Source: Pseudoponticoccus marisrubri (lineage in GTDB: Bacteria; Pseudomonadota; Alphaproteobacteria; Rhodobacterales; Rhodobacteraceae). From it: a stretch of DNA of 64,000 nt. Below, piece after piece: positions 51,090-59,941 of this stretch; position 1 is the stretch's first letter, and every line of letters starts with the position of its first letter. Location of the stretch: positions 1-64,000 of the forward strand of contig NZ_LPXO01000014.1 of NCBI RefSeq assembly GCF_001482405.1. The letters are read 5' to 3'. Both the position numbers and the translations under genes were made by a program. The notes beneath the pieces are model-generated. The model was given only the letters and a program-made list of their open reading frames with translations. It searched no databases and had not been told where the DNA came from.

Positions 51090-52175
51090 ATGCACATCAC
51101 AGATCCCAGCATCTCGATCCGCAACCTCAAGCTGAGCTTCGGGGCGGTGGAGGTGCTCAAGGACCTCGATCTCGACGTGGCGCAGGGCGAGTTCGTCGTG
51201 CTGCTGGGCTCGTCCGGCTGCGGCAAGTCCACGCTCCTGAACTGCATCGCTGGGCTTTTGGATGTGAGCGACGGGCAGATCTTCATCGGCGGGCGCAACG
51301 TGACCTGGGAGGAGCCCAGCCGGCGCGGCATCGGCATGGTGTTCCAGAGCTACGCGCTCTACCCGCAGATGACGGTGGAGGCAAACCTGTCCTTCGGGTT
51401 GAAGAATGCCGGGCTGCCGCGCGACGAGATCGCGCGCAAGGTGGCCGAGGCGGCGCGCATCCTGCAGATCGAGCCGCTGCTCAAACGCAAGCCGGCGGCG
51501 CTGTCGGGCGGGCAGCGCCAGCGGGTGGCGATCGGGCGGGCACTGGTGCGCGACGTGGACGTGTTCCTGTTCGACGAGCCGCTCTCCAACCTCGATGCCA
51601 AGCTGCGCGCCGGGCTGCGGGTCGAGATCAAGCAGCTGCACCAGACCCTGTCCAACACGATGATCTACGTCACCCATGACCAAGTCGAGGCGATGACGCT
51701 GGCCGACCGGATCGCCATCATGAAGGGCGGGCAGGTGCTGCAATTCGACACCCCGCACGAGATCTATGCCCGGCCGAGCTGTCTTTACGTGGCCGAGTTC
51801 ATCGGCTCGCCCTCGATGAATTTCATCGACGGGGCGGTGGCCGAGGGGATCTTTGCCGCGCCGGTGGGGGATATCGCGCTGGAAGGCTATGACTTTGCCG
51901 GCCCGCCGGGCACCGGGCCGGCGCGGCTGGGCATCCGGCCCGAGCATATCGCCAGCGGCCCGGAGGCCGAGGCCATGCCGGTGCGGCTGGAGACGGTCGT
52001 GGAACTGGTCGAGCCCTTGGGCTCGGACACGTTGGTGCGCGTCGGCGTGCAGGGGCAGAGCCTGTGGGTCCGCATGGACGGGCAGGCCGTGGTGCAGCCG
52101 GGCCAGGCGCTGCAGGTGGGTTTTGCCCCGGCGCGCGCGCATCTTTTCGACAAGGCAACCGAGGCGCGGCTCTAG
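51090..52175 (+). CDS. CUT1 sugar ABC transporter ATP-binding protein (UgpC/MalK type)
   Basis: 361 residues from ATG 51090 (AAAGAGG upstream); the frame is open from 50985 but that part is the intergenic repeat. Walker A GSSGCGKSTLL, signature ALSGGQRQRVAIGRAL, Walker B VFLFDEPLSNLD, switch YVTHDQVEAMTLADR. The C-terminal TOBE/MalK-regulatory domain (about 235-361) contains RLGIRPEHI. It energises the two permeases encoded upstream. Confidence 0.93.
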   Translation: MHITDPSISIRNLKLSFGAVEVLKDLDLDVAQGEFVVLLGSSGCGKSTLLNCIAGLLDVSDGQIFIGGRNVTWEEPSRRGIGMVFQSYALYPQMTVEANLSFGLKNAGLPRDEIARKVAEAARILQIEPLLKRKPAALSGGQRQRVAIGRALVRDVDVFLFDEPLSNLDAKLRAGLRVEIKQLHQTLSNTMIYVTHDQVEAMTLADRIAIMKGGQVLQFDTPHEIYARPSCLYVAEFIGSPSMNFIDGAVAEGIFAAPVGDIALEGYDFAGPPGTGPARLGIRPEHIASGPEAEAMPVRLETVVELVEPLGSDTLVRVGVQGQSLWVRMDGQAVVQPGQALQVGFAPARAHLFDKATEARL

Positions 52176-52199
52176 GCGCGTCGCAGAAGGACCGACATC

Positions 52200-52937
52200 A
52201 TGGACATTTCTTATCAGCTGTATTCCGCGCGCGACGCGGGCCCCTGGGACGCGACGCTGCGCAAACTGGCCGGGCTGGGCTACACACAGGTCGAGGGGTT
52301 CGGCGGCGTCTATGGCGACCCGGCGGGCTTCCGTGCCCTGATGGACGAGGCCGGTCTGGCCATGCCCTCGGGGCATTTCTTCCCCGTGGGCCAGTTCGAG
52401 GACGCGCTGGAGACCACGCTGGCCACCGCCCGCACGCTGGGCATGCAGCGCATCTTCTGCCCGGCACCCGAGGATGCGCTGCGCAACGCGCCGCAGGACG
52501 TGGCCGCCTGGACGGACCTGGCCGCGCGGCTGGAGGCGGCCGGCCACAAGGTGCGCGACGCGGGCTTTGCCTTCGGCTGGCACAACCACCACTGGGAGTT
52601 CATGGGCGAGGGGATGGAGATCCTGCTGCAGGAGGCGCCCTCGCTCGACTGGGAGATGGACGTGGCCTGGGTGGTGCGCGGCGGCGCCGACCCGCTGGAC
52701 TGGATCGCGCGCTACGGCGACCGGATCACCACCGCCCATGTCAAGGACATCGCCCCCGAGGGCGATTGCGCAGACGAGGATGGCTGGGCCGATGTGGGCC
52801 AGGGCGTGCTGCCCTGGACCGAATACATGACCGCACTGCGCAAGGCGGGTGTCGATCTCTTCGTGGCCGAGCATGACAAGCCCTCGGACGCGGTACGCTT
52901 TGCCACCCGCTCCATCGCCGCCATCCGGGAGTACTGA
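52200..52937 (+). CDS. Sugar-phosphate isomerase/epimerase-type TIM barrel (1)
   Basis: A 245-residue AP-endonuclease-2-type TIM barrel. Metal-binding residues appear in FGWHNHHWEFM, the glutamate in WEMDVAWVVRGGADPL, ITTAHVKDI and LFVAEHDKP. Members act as xylose-isomerase-like epimerases, dehydratases or, in 3-keto-glycoside pathways, as lyases on oxidised glycosides. AGAAGG precedes the ATG. It ends 2 bases before a Gfo/Idh oxidoreductase, suggesting consecutive steps. Confidence 0.75.
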   Translation: MDISYQLYSARDAGPWDATLRKLAGLGYTQVEGFGGVYGDPAGFRALMDEAGLAMPSGHFFPVGQFEDALETTLATARTLGMQRIFCPAPEDALRNAPQDVAAWTDLAARLEAAGHKVRDAGFAFGWHNHHWEFMGEGMEILLQEAPSLDWEMDVAWVVRGGADPLDWIARYGDRITTAHVKDIAPEGDCADEDGWADVGQGVLPWTEYMTALRKAGVDLFVAEHDKPSDAVRFATRSIAAIREY

Positions 52938-52939
52938 AC

Positions 52940-54070
52940 ATGGCGCAAATGGGGATCGGCGTGATCGGCTGCGGCAACATCTCGGCCGCCTACATGAAGC
53001 TTGCCCCGCTGTTTTCGGGGATCGAGATGCGCGCCTGCGCTGATCTCGACAGCGCGGCGGCCGAGGCGCGCGCCGCCGAATTCGGCCTGCGGGCCGAGAC
53101 GGTCGAGGAGCTGCTGGCCGCGCCCGATATCGACATCGTGGTCAACCTGACCGTGCCGGCGTCGCATTTCGCGGTCTCGAAGGCCATCCTCGAGGCGGGC
53201 AAGCACGCCTATTCCGAGAAACCCTTCGTGCTGACGCTGGACGAGGGCGAGGCGCTGCGCGCCTTGGCCGAGAAGAAGGGGCTGCGCGTGGGTTCGGCGC
53301 CGGACACCTTCCTTGGTGGTGCGCACCAGCTGGCCCGCGCCGCGCTGGACGAGGGCCGGGCGGGCCGCATCACCGGCGGCACCTGCCACGTGCTGTCCTT
53401 CGGCATGGAACATTGGCACCCGAACCCCGATTTCTTCTTCCAGCCGGGGGGCGGGCCGATCCTCGATCTCGGGCCCTATTACATCACCAATCTCGTGCAG
53501 CTTTTGGGTCCGGTGCGCTCGGTGGCCGCGATGACCGGGCGGGGGCGCGCCACGCGCACCATCGCCAACGGGCCGCGCAATGGCGAGGAGATACCGGTCG
53601 AGACGCCGACCACGGCGCATGCGCTGCTGGAATTCGCCCAGGGCGCCATCGTCACGCTGGGCGCCAGCTGGGACGTCAAGGCGCACCGCCACGCCAACAT
53701 GGAGCTCTACGGGCTCGACGCCTCGCTCTACGTGCCCGATCCGAACTTCTTCGGCGGCGACGTGGAGCTGGCCGATCCCGAGGGCCGGGTCGCGCTGGAG
53801 GAGCGCGGCCACCCGTTCGGCGTGGCCAATCTCGAGGACGGGCGCGGCATCCCGCGGGCCAATTACCGCTGCGCCGGGCTGGCCGAGATGGCGCAGGCCA
53901 TCGCCGCGGGGCGGCCGCACAGATGCAGCCTTGAACTTGCCACCCATGTGGTCGAGGTCATGACGACGATCCTGGCGGCGGGCGAGGCCCGGGCCTGGAT
54001 CGAGATGACAACCACCTGCGACCGGCCCGCCGCTCTCGATCCCGAACAGGCGCGGGCCCTGCTGGCATAA
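52940..54070 (+). CDS. Gfo/Idh/MocA-family oxidoreductase (1)
   Basis: 376 residues. Rossmann motif IGVIGCGNISAAYMKLAP and the family signature EKPFVLTLDEG (about 94). The C-terminal domain has GGGPILDLGPYYITNLVQLL with the catalytic aspartate/histidine-equivalent region. It binds NAD(P) tightly and oxidises sugars, inositols or the C3 hydroxyl of glycosides; substrate not deducible. It is paired with the TIM barrel just upstream and followed 13 bases later by an aldo/keto reductase. Confidence 0.85.
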   Translation: MAQMGIGVIGCGNISAAYMKLAPLFSGIEMRACADLDSAAAEARAAEFGLRAETVEELLAAPDIDIVVNLTVPASHFAVSKAILEAGKHAYSEKPFVLTLDEGEALRALAEKKGLRVGSAPDTFLGGAHQLARAALDEGRAGRITGGTCHVLSFGMEHWHPNPDFFFQPGGGPILDLGPYYITNLVQLLGPVRSVAAMTGRGRATRTIANGPRNGEEIPVETPTTAHALLEFAQGAIVTLGASWDVKAHRHANMELYGLDASLYVPDPNFFGGDVELADPEGRVALEERGHPFGVANLEDGRGIPRANYRCAGLAEMAQAIAAGRPHRCSLELATHVVEVMTTILAAGEARAWIEMTTTCDRPAALDPEQARALLA

Positions 54071-54083
54071 GGAGACGCCCGTC

Positions 54084-55127
54084 ATGGTCTGGACCGCATC
54101 CGAGACCCGTTACGACCGAATGAGCTATCGCCGCTGCGGGCGGTCGGGGCTGAAGCTCCCGGCCGTCTCGCTGGGGCTGTGGCACAATTTCGGCGACGAC
54201 ACCCCGCATCAGACCAAGCGCGAGATCTGCCGCACCGCCTTCGATCACGGCATCACGCATTTCGACCTCGCCAACAATTACGGGCCCGAGCCGGGTTCGG
54301 CCGAGCGCGCCTTCGGCGAGCTGTTGCGCACCGATTTCGCGCCCTATCGCGACGAGATGATCATCTCGTCCAAGGCGGGCTATGGCATGTGGCCGGGGCC
54401 CTATGGCGAATGGGGGTCGCGCAAGTACCTGATCGCCTCCTGCGACCAGTCGCTCAGGCGGATGGGGCTCGACTATGTCGACATCTTCTACTCGCACCGC
54501 TTCGACCCCGACACCCCGCTCGAAGAGACGATGATGGCGCTCGACCACATCGTGCGCTCGGGCCGGGCGCTCTATGTCGGCATCTCCTCCTACAACGCGC
54601 AGCGCACCCGCGAGGCGGCCGAGATCCTGCGCCAGCTCGGCACGCCCTGCCTGATCCACCAGCCCTCCTATTCCATGCTCAACCGCTGGGTCGAGGAGGA
54701 CGGGCTCCTGGACGCGCTGGACGATCTGGGCATCGGCTCCATCGCCTTCTCGCCGCTGGCGCAGGGCATGCTGACCACGAAATATCTCGGCGGTGTGCCC
54801 GAGGGCAGCCGCCTGACACAGGGCAAGTCGCTGCGCGAGAGCTTTGTCACCGACGAGGTGCTGGAGCGCATCCGCGCGCTCAACGCCATCGCCGAGCGGC
54901 GCGGCCAGACGCTGGCGCAGATGGCCATCGCCTGGGTGTTGCGCCGGGGCCGGGTCACGACCGCGCTGATCGGCGCGTCGAAACCCGCGCAGGTGGCCGA
55001 TTGCGCCGGCGTGGTGGACAATCTCGACTTCACCGATGACGAGCTGGCCGAGATCGACAGCCACGCGAAGGACGCCAATATCAATCTCTGGGCCGCCTCG
55101 GCCGAGCGCGACGGGCCGTCCCGGTGA
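54084..55127 (+). CDS. Aldo/keto reductase, YghZ/Gpr (AKR14) type
   Basis: 347 residues. It matches the L-glyceraldehyde-3-phosphate reductase branch: YRRCGRSGLKLPAVSLGLWHNFGD, then HFDLANNYGPEPGSAE with the catalytic aspartate and tyrosine, SSKAGYGMWPGPYGEWGSRK with the lysine, and FYSHRFDPDTP with the histidine. NADPH site TTALIGASKPAQV. It probably reduces or detoxifies an aldehyde intermediate of sugar breakdown. AAGGAG precedes the ATG. An intergenic repeat copy follows 8 bases after the stop. Confidence 0.85.
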   Translation: MVWTASETRYDRMSYRRCGRSGLKLPAVSLGLWHNFGDDTPHQTKREICRTAFDHGITHFDLANNYGPEPGSAERAFGELLRTDFAPYRDEMIISSKAGYGMWPGPYGEWGSRKYLIASCDQSLRRMGLDYVDIFYSHRFDPDTPLEETMMALDHIVRSGRALYVGISSYNAQRTREAAEILRQLGTPCLIHQPSYSMLNRWVEEDGLLDALDDLGIGSIAFSPLAQGMLTTKYLGGVPEGSRLTQGKSLRESFVTDEVLERIRALNAIAERRGQTLAQMAIAWVLRRGRVTTALIGASKPAQVADCAGVVDNLDFTDDELAEIDSHAKDANINLWAASAERDGPSR

Positions 55128-55135
55128 CGCCCCGG

Positions 55136-55161
55136 CCCCTTTCATCTTTCCCCAAATACTC
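55136..55161 (+). repeat. Intergenic repeat, copy 3
   Basis: Identical over 26 bases to copy 1 (10548-10573), core TTTCATCTTTCCCCAAAT. It continues into CCCGCCG/CGGCGGG hairpin arms at about 55162-55182. It lies between the aldo/keto reductase and GH43 genes of the sugar operon. Confidence 0.8.
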
Positions 55162-55206
55162 CCGCCGGAGGCGTCGGCGGGGGGCATGGGCGCAAGGGGG
55201 CCTGTC

Positions 55207-56829
55207 ATGATCCGCAACCCGATCCTGCCCGGGTTCAACCCCGACCCGTCGATCTGCCGGGTCGGGCAGAGCTTCTACATCGCCACCTCGACCTTCGAAT
55301 GGTATCCCGGCGTGCAGATCCACCGCTCCACCGATCTCGCCAACTGGGCGCTCTGCGCCCGCCCGCTCGACCGCGCCGCACTGCTGGACATGCGCGGCAA
55401 TCCCGACAGCGGCGGGATCTGGGCGCCCTGCCTCAGCTTTGCCGACGGCCAGTTCTGGCTGGTCTATACCGACGTCAAGCGCAACACCGGCAATTTCAAG
55501 GACGCGCATAACTACATCACCCGCGCCCCGTCGATCGAGGGGCCGTGGTCCGACCCGGTCTACGTGAATTCCTCAGGCTTCGACCCGTCGCTCTTCCACG
55601 ACACGGACGGGCGCAAGTGGTTTCTCAACATGCAGTGGAACCATCGCGGCGGCTCGGTCGGCGGGCACCCGGTCCACCCGGCCTTCGACGGCATCCTCTG
55701 CCAGGAATGGCATCCCGAGCACGGGCTGACCGGGCCGGTCACCAATATCTTCCCCGGCAGCGCGCACGGGCTGACCGAGGCGCCGCATCTCTTCCGGCGC
55801 GACGGCTGGTACTACCTGACCGTGGCCGAGGGCGGCACCGGCTATGGCCATGCGGTCACCATGGCGCGGTCGCGCGAGCTCCTCGGCCCCTATGAACTGC
55901 ACCCCGACACGCATCTTTTCACCGCCAGGGACGCGCCCGGCAGCGCGCTGCAGCGCGTGGGCCATGGCCAGATCGTCGAGACCGAAGAGGGCGAGACATG
56001 GCACACCTTCCTGTGTTCGCGGCCCATCGATGCCGACGGCACGCGCAGCCATCTGTCGGGGCGCGGGCGGGGTTTCTCGCCGCTCGGCCGCGAGACGGGG
56101 ATCGAGCGCTGCGTCTGGCGCGACGGCTGGCTCTGGCCCGAGACGGGCGATCCCGTGCCGCGCATTCAGATCCCCGCACCGGCCGAGCCACCCGCGCCGC
56201 AACCGGTGATCCGGCGCTTCGACAGCACGATTCTGCCGCCGGAATTCCAGTGGCTGCGCACGCCCCATCCCGACCGCATCTTCACGCTGACGGGCGAGGC
56301 GCTGCAGCTGATCGGTCGCGAGAGCATCGGCAGCTGGTTCGAACAGGCGCTGGTCGCCCGCCGGCAGGAGCATCTGGCCTACCGGGCCGAGACCACGTTG
56401 CAGGATTTCACCCCTGACAGCTACCAGCAGGCCGCGGGGCTCGTGACCTATTACAACCGGCACAAGTTCCACTATCTCGCCGTCACGCATGAGCCGGGCC
56501 TCGGCCGGGCGCTGACCATCCTGTCCTGCCTCGGCGACGCGGTGGATGCGCGGCTGAGCTTTGCGATCGACCCGATGCCCATTGCCGATGGCCCGGTCGA
56601 TCTGGCCGTGCGGACCGATCACGCGACGCAGCGCTTCCTCTGGCGGCAGGGGGGCGACTGGCAGGAGATCGGCCCGCCGCTCGACGCCACGCTGCTCTCG
56701 GATGAGGGCGGTCTGGGCGAGCACGGCTCCTTCACCGGCAATTTCGTCGGCATGGCCGCGCATGACGTCACGGGGCAGGGGCGCCGCGCGACATTCACCC
56801 GCTTTGCCTACCTGCCGGGAGGGGACTGA
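55207..56829 (+). CDS. Glycoside hydrolase family 43 beta-xylosidase/arabinofuranosidase
   Basis: 540 residues without a signal peptide, so it acts in the cytoplasm on imported oligosaccharides. A five-bladed propeller holds the GH43 triad: base D13 in GFNPDPSIC, pKa modulator D126 in GFDPSLFHD, acid E191 in GLTEAPHLF. The C-terminal beta-sandwich (about 340-540, FQWLRTPHPDRIFTLTGEAL onward) is the GH43_C2-type domain of exo-acting beta-xylosidases. AAGGGGG precedes the ATG at 55207; the open frame upstream is chance. The next gene starts on its stop codon (TGATG). Confidence 0.92.
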   Translation: MIRNPILPGFNPDPSICRVGQSFYIATSTFEWYPGVQIHRSTDLANWALCARPLDRAALLDMRGNPDSGGIWAPCLSFADGQFWLVYTDVKRNTGNFKDAHNYITRAPSIEGPWSDPVYVNSSGFDPSLFHDTDGRKWFLNMQWNHRGGSVGGHPVHPAFDGILCQEWHPEHGLTGPVTNIFPGSAHGLTEAPHLFRRDGWYYLTVAEGGTGYGHAVTMARSRELLGPYELHPDTHLFTARDAPGSALQRVGHGQIVETEEGETWHTFLCSRPIDADGTRSHLSGRGRGFSPLGRETGIERCVWRDGWLWPETGDPVPRIQIPAPAEPPAPQPVIRRFDSTILPPEFQWLRTPHPDRIFTLTGEALQLIGRESIGSWFEQALVARRQEHLAYRAETTLQDFTPDSYQQAAGLVTYYNRHKFHYLAVTHEPGLGRALTILSCLGDAVDARLSFAIDPMPIADGPVDLAVRTDHATQRFLWRQGGDWQEIGPPLDATLLSDEGGLGEHGSFTGNFVGMAAHDVTGQGRRATFTRFAYLPGGD

Positions 56830-57656
56830 TGTTTGCCAGTATCGAGACCATCGACATCGAGACCGGCGAGACCTTCGTGGTGTTGCAGACCGACGCCCAT
56901 GTCGAGGCGCCCAACTGGACCCGCGACGGTGCGGCGCTGATCGTGAACTGCGACGGCCGGCTCTACACTGTCTCGCTGGCCGAGCCTGCGCTGGTGCCGA
57001 TCGACACGGGCCCGCTGGCGCGGCTCAACAACGATCACGGCCTGTCGCCCTCTGGCGACCTGCTGGCGATCAGCGACAAGACCGAGACCGGGAAAAGCTG
57101 CATCTACGTGCTGCCCGCCTTGGGCGGGGTGCCGCGGCGGCTGACGCGGCAGGTGCCCTCGTGGTGGCATGGCTGGTCGCCCGATGGCGGTGCGCTGCTC
57201 TATACCTGCGTGCGCGACGAGGCCTTCGGCATCGCCACCTGTGCGCTGGAGGACGGGGCAGAGACGCTGCTGATCCACGGCCCGCACCATTATGACGGGC
57301 CGGATTACACGCCTGACGGCGCGTGGATCTGGTTCAACTCCGACCGCGGCGGGGCCATGGCGCTGTGGCGCATGCGCGCCGATGGCAGCGATGCGCAGCA
57401 GATGACCGACGGCAGCACGGTCGACTGGTTTCCGCATCCCGCGCCCGACGGGCGGCAAGTCTGCTACCTTGCCTACCCGGCCGGGACCGAGGGGCACCCG
57501 TTCGGCTGCGAGGTCGAGCTGCGCCTGATGCCGGCCGAGGGCGGCACGCCCCGGACGCTGCTGTCGCTCTTCGGCGGGCAGGGCACGCTCAACGTGCCGT
57601 GCTGGGCGCCCGACAGCCGCCGCTTCGCCTTTGTCCGCTATTCCCGACCATCCTGA
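56829..57656 (+). CDS. TolB/PD40-type beta-propeller protein
   Basis: 275 residues made of WD40-like/PD40 repeats: APNWTRDGAALIVNC, DHGLSPSGDLLAISD, WHGWSPDGGALLYT, GPDYTPDGAWIWFNSDRGG and WFPHPAPDGRQVCYLAYPAG. No signal peptide, so unlike TolB it is cytoplasmic. Similar repeats occur in oligogalacturonate lyases and in sugar-operon proteins of unknown job. Translation is coupled to GH43 through the one-base overlap TGATG. A carbohydrate-binding or lyase role is inference. Confidence 0.7.
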   Translation: MFASIETIDIETGETFVVLQTDAHVEAPNWTRDGAALIVNCDGRLYTVSLAEPALVPIDTGPLARLNNDHGLSPSGDLLAISDKTETGKSCIYVLPALGGVPRRLTRQVPSWWHGWSPDGGALLYTCVRDEAFGIATCALEDGAETLLIHGPHHYDGPDYTPDGAWIWFNSDRGGAMALWRMRADGSDAQQMTDGSTVDWFPHPAPDGRQVCYLAYPAGTEGHPFGCEVELRLMPAEGGTPRTLLSLFGGQGTLNVPCWAPDSRRFAFVRYSRPS

Positions 57657-57670
57657 GACAGGAGATTCCC

Positions 57671-58732
57671 ATGCCCGGCCTCATCAAGGGACCCGCCCTT
57701 TTCCTTGCCCAGTTCGCGGGCGACACCGCGCCGTTCGACAGTCTCGAGAACATCACCAGATGGGCCGCGGGGCTCGGTTACAAGGGCGTGCAGATCCCGA
57801 CCTTCGACCCCCGGCTTTTCGACACCGACAAGGCGGCCGAAAGCGCGACCTACCGGGACGAGGTCAAGGGGATCTGCGCCGAGGCAGGCGTCGAGATCAC
57901 CGAGCTGTCGACCCATCTGCAGGGCCAGCTGGTCGCGGTGAACCCCGTCTATGACGCGGCGTTCGACGCCTTCGCGCCGGCGGCGGTGCATGGAAACCCG
58001 CGGGCGCGGCAGGACTGGGCGGTGGACCAGGTCACCAAGGTCGCGCGCATCTCGCGCGCCATGGGGCTGGACACCACGGTCAGCTTCACCGGCTCGCTGG
58101 CCTTCCCCTTCCTCTACCCCTGGCCGCAGCGCCCCGCCGGGCTGGTGGAGGAGGCCTTTGCCGAGCTGGCCCGCCGCTGGAGGCCCATCCTCGATGTCTA
58201 CGAGGAGGAGGGCGTCGATATCGGCTTCGAGATCCACCCGGGCGAGGACGTGTTCGACGGCGCCACCTGGGAGATGTTCCTCGACGCGCTGGACGGGCAT
58301 GGTCGGGCGCGGATCAACTACGATCCCAGCCATTTCCTGCTGCAGGCGATGGATTACCTGCAGTTCATCGACCTCTACCACGACCGGATCTGCGCCTTCC
58401 ACGTCAAGGATGCCGAGTTCAATCCAGACGGGCGGCAGGGCGTCTATTCCGGCTACCAGCCCTGGCTGCACCGCGCGGGCCGCTTCCGCAGCCTCGGCGA
58501 CGGGCAGGTGGATTTCGGTGCCATCTTCTCGCGTCTGGCCACCTACGACTATGACAGCTGGGCGGTGCTGGAATGGGAGTGCTGCCTGAAATCGCCCGAG
58601 CAGGGCGCCGCCGAAGGCGCTCCCTTCATCGCCGAGCACATCATCGAGGTGACCGACAAGGCCTTCGACGATTTCGCCGGGGGCGAGACCGACATGGGTG
58701 CAATCCACAAGATGCTGGGGGTGACGCGATGA
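57671..58732 (+). CDS. Sugar-phosphate isomerase/epimerase-type TIM barrel (2)
   Basis: A 353-residue TIM barrel of the xylose-isomerase-like family, longer than the first copy. Metal ligands appear in VDIGFEIHPGEDVF, RINYDPSHFLLQAM and CAFHVKDAEF, with the final glutamate in WAVLEWECCLKS. Its C-terminal extension (about 300-353) is typical of the long form often paired with Gfo/Idh proteins. GGAGA precedes the ATG. Its stop overlaps the next start by four bases (ATGA), so the pair is translated together. Confidence 0.78.
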   Translation: MPGLIKGPALFLAQFAGDTAPFDSLENITRWAAGLGYKGVQIPTFDPRLFDTDKAAESATYRDEVKGICAEAGVEITELSTHLQGQLVAVNPVYDAAFDAFAPAAVHGNPRARQDWAVDQVTKVARISRAMGLDTTVSFTGSLAFPFLYPWPQRPAGLVEEAFAELARRWRPILDVYEEEGVDIGFEIHPGEDVFDGATWEMFLDALDGHGRARINYDPSHFLLQAMDYLQFIDLYHDRICAFHVKDAEFNPDGRQGVYSGYQPWLHRAGRFRSLGDGQVDFGAIFSRLATYDYDSWAVLEWECCLKSPEQGAAEGAPFIAEHIIEVTDKAFDDFAGGETDMGAIHKMLGVTR

Positions 58733-59865
58733 GACCGCTGCGACTGGGCATGGTGGGCGGTGGGCAGGGCGCCTTCATCGGCGGCGTGCACCGCATCGCG
58801 TCGCGCATCGACGCGCAGTGGCAGCTGGTCGCCGGGGCGCTGTCCTCGGACCCGGCCCGCGCCCGCGCCTCGGCCGAGGAGTTGGGCATCGCCGGCGACC
58901 GCGCCTATGACGATTTCGAGACCATGGCCCGGGCCGAGGCGGCGCGGGACGACGGCATCGACGCGGTGGCCATCGTCACGCCCAACCACATGCATGCCGC
59001 CCCCGCCGTGGCGTTTTTGCGCGCCGGCATCCACGTGATCTGCGACAAGCCGCTGGCCGCCACGGCCGAACAGGCCGCGCAGATCGAGGCCGCGCAGGCC
59101 GAGAGCGGCAGGCTGTTCATCTTGACCCACAACTATACCGGCTACCCGCTGGTGCGGCAGGCGCGCGAGATGGTCGCGCGCGGCGACCTGGGCGAGATCC
59201 GGGTGGTCCACGTGGAATACGTGCAGGACTGGCTGGCCGAAGAGGTGCACAACAAGCAGGCCGAGTGGCGCACCGACCCGGCGCGCTCGGGCGCGGGGGG
59301 CTGCGTCGGCGATATCGGCACCCATGCCTTCAACCTCGCCAGCTATGTCACCGGGCTGTCGGCGCAGGCGCTGGCCGCCGATCTCGACGCCTTCGTGCCG
59401 GGGCGGCCGGTCGATGACAATGTGCATGTCATGCTGCGCTTCGAGGGGGGCGCCAAGGGCATGCTCTGGGCCAGCCAGGTCGCCACCGGCAACGAGAACG
59501 CGCTGCGCCTGCGCGTCCACGGCACCAAGGGTGGGCTGGACTGGGCGCAGGAGAGTCCCAACGTGATGACCTATACCCCGCTGGGTGCGCCCAAGCAGAT
59601 CCTGACCCGCGGCGGGGCCGGGGCCAGCGCGGCGGGGCTGCGCCACCTGCGCGTGCCGCCGGGCCATCCCGAGGGCTATCTCGAAGGCTTCGCCACGCTC
59701 TATGCCGAGGCCGCCAGCCTGATCCGCCACGCCGATACGGGCGCCCCGCTGCCCGAGGGCGTGCACACGCCCGACCTGTCCGACGGGCTGGCCGGCATGC
59801 GCTTCATCGCGGCCTGCCTCGCCTCGTCCGAGGCGGACGGCGCCTGGACGTCGCTGGCGCGCTGA
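58729..59865 (+). CDS. Gfo/Idh/MocA-family oxidoreductase (2)
   Basis: 378 residues. Rossmann motif [19 protein letters not shown], family signature [12 protein letters not shown] (about 106) and the substrate-domain block [20 protein letters not shown] with the catalytic aspartate and histidine. [13 protein letters not shown] is typical of the subgroup that oxidises hydroxyl groups of glycosides or inositols. It is translationally coupled to the second TIM barrel and ends the sugar operon. Confidence 0.85.
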   Translation: MRPLRLGMVGGGQGAFIGGVHRIASRIDAQWQLVAGALSSDPARARASAEELGIAGDRAYDDFETMARAEAARDDGIDAVAIVTPNHMHAAPAVAFLRAGIHVICDKPLAATAEQAAQIEAAQAESGRLFILTHNYTGYPLVRQAREMVARGDLGEIRVVHVEYVQDWLAEEVHNKQAEWRTDPARSGAGGCVGDIGTHAFNLASYVTGLSAQALAADLDAFVPGRPVDDNVHVMLRFEGGAKGMLWASQVATGNENALRLRVHGTKGGLDWAQESPNVMTYTPLGAPKQILTRGGAGASAAGLRHLRVPPGHPEGYLEGFATLYAEAASLIRHADTGAPLPEGVHTPDLSDGLAGMRFIAACLASSEADGAWTSLAR

Positions 59866-59876
59866 GCAGGCGGGGT

Positions 59877-59890
59877 TTGATCCGGATCAA
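59877..59890 (+). promoter_or_regulatory. Perfect FNR/FnrL-type box
   Basis: TTGATCCGGATCAA is an exact match to the FNR consensus TTGAT-N4-ATCAA, 51 bases before the ABC transporter start codon. In Rhodobacterales such boxes bind FnrL (low oxygen) or NnrR/Dnr-type regulators (nitric oxide). No clear -10 element could be fixed. Confidence 0.75.
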
Positions 59891-59941
59891 CGCGCCGGGC
59901 CTTTCTGCGATGCAGAATGACCGGGCGAACCGGAGAACCCC

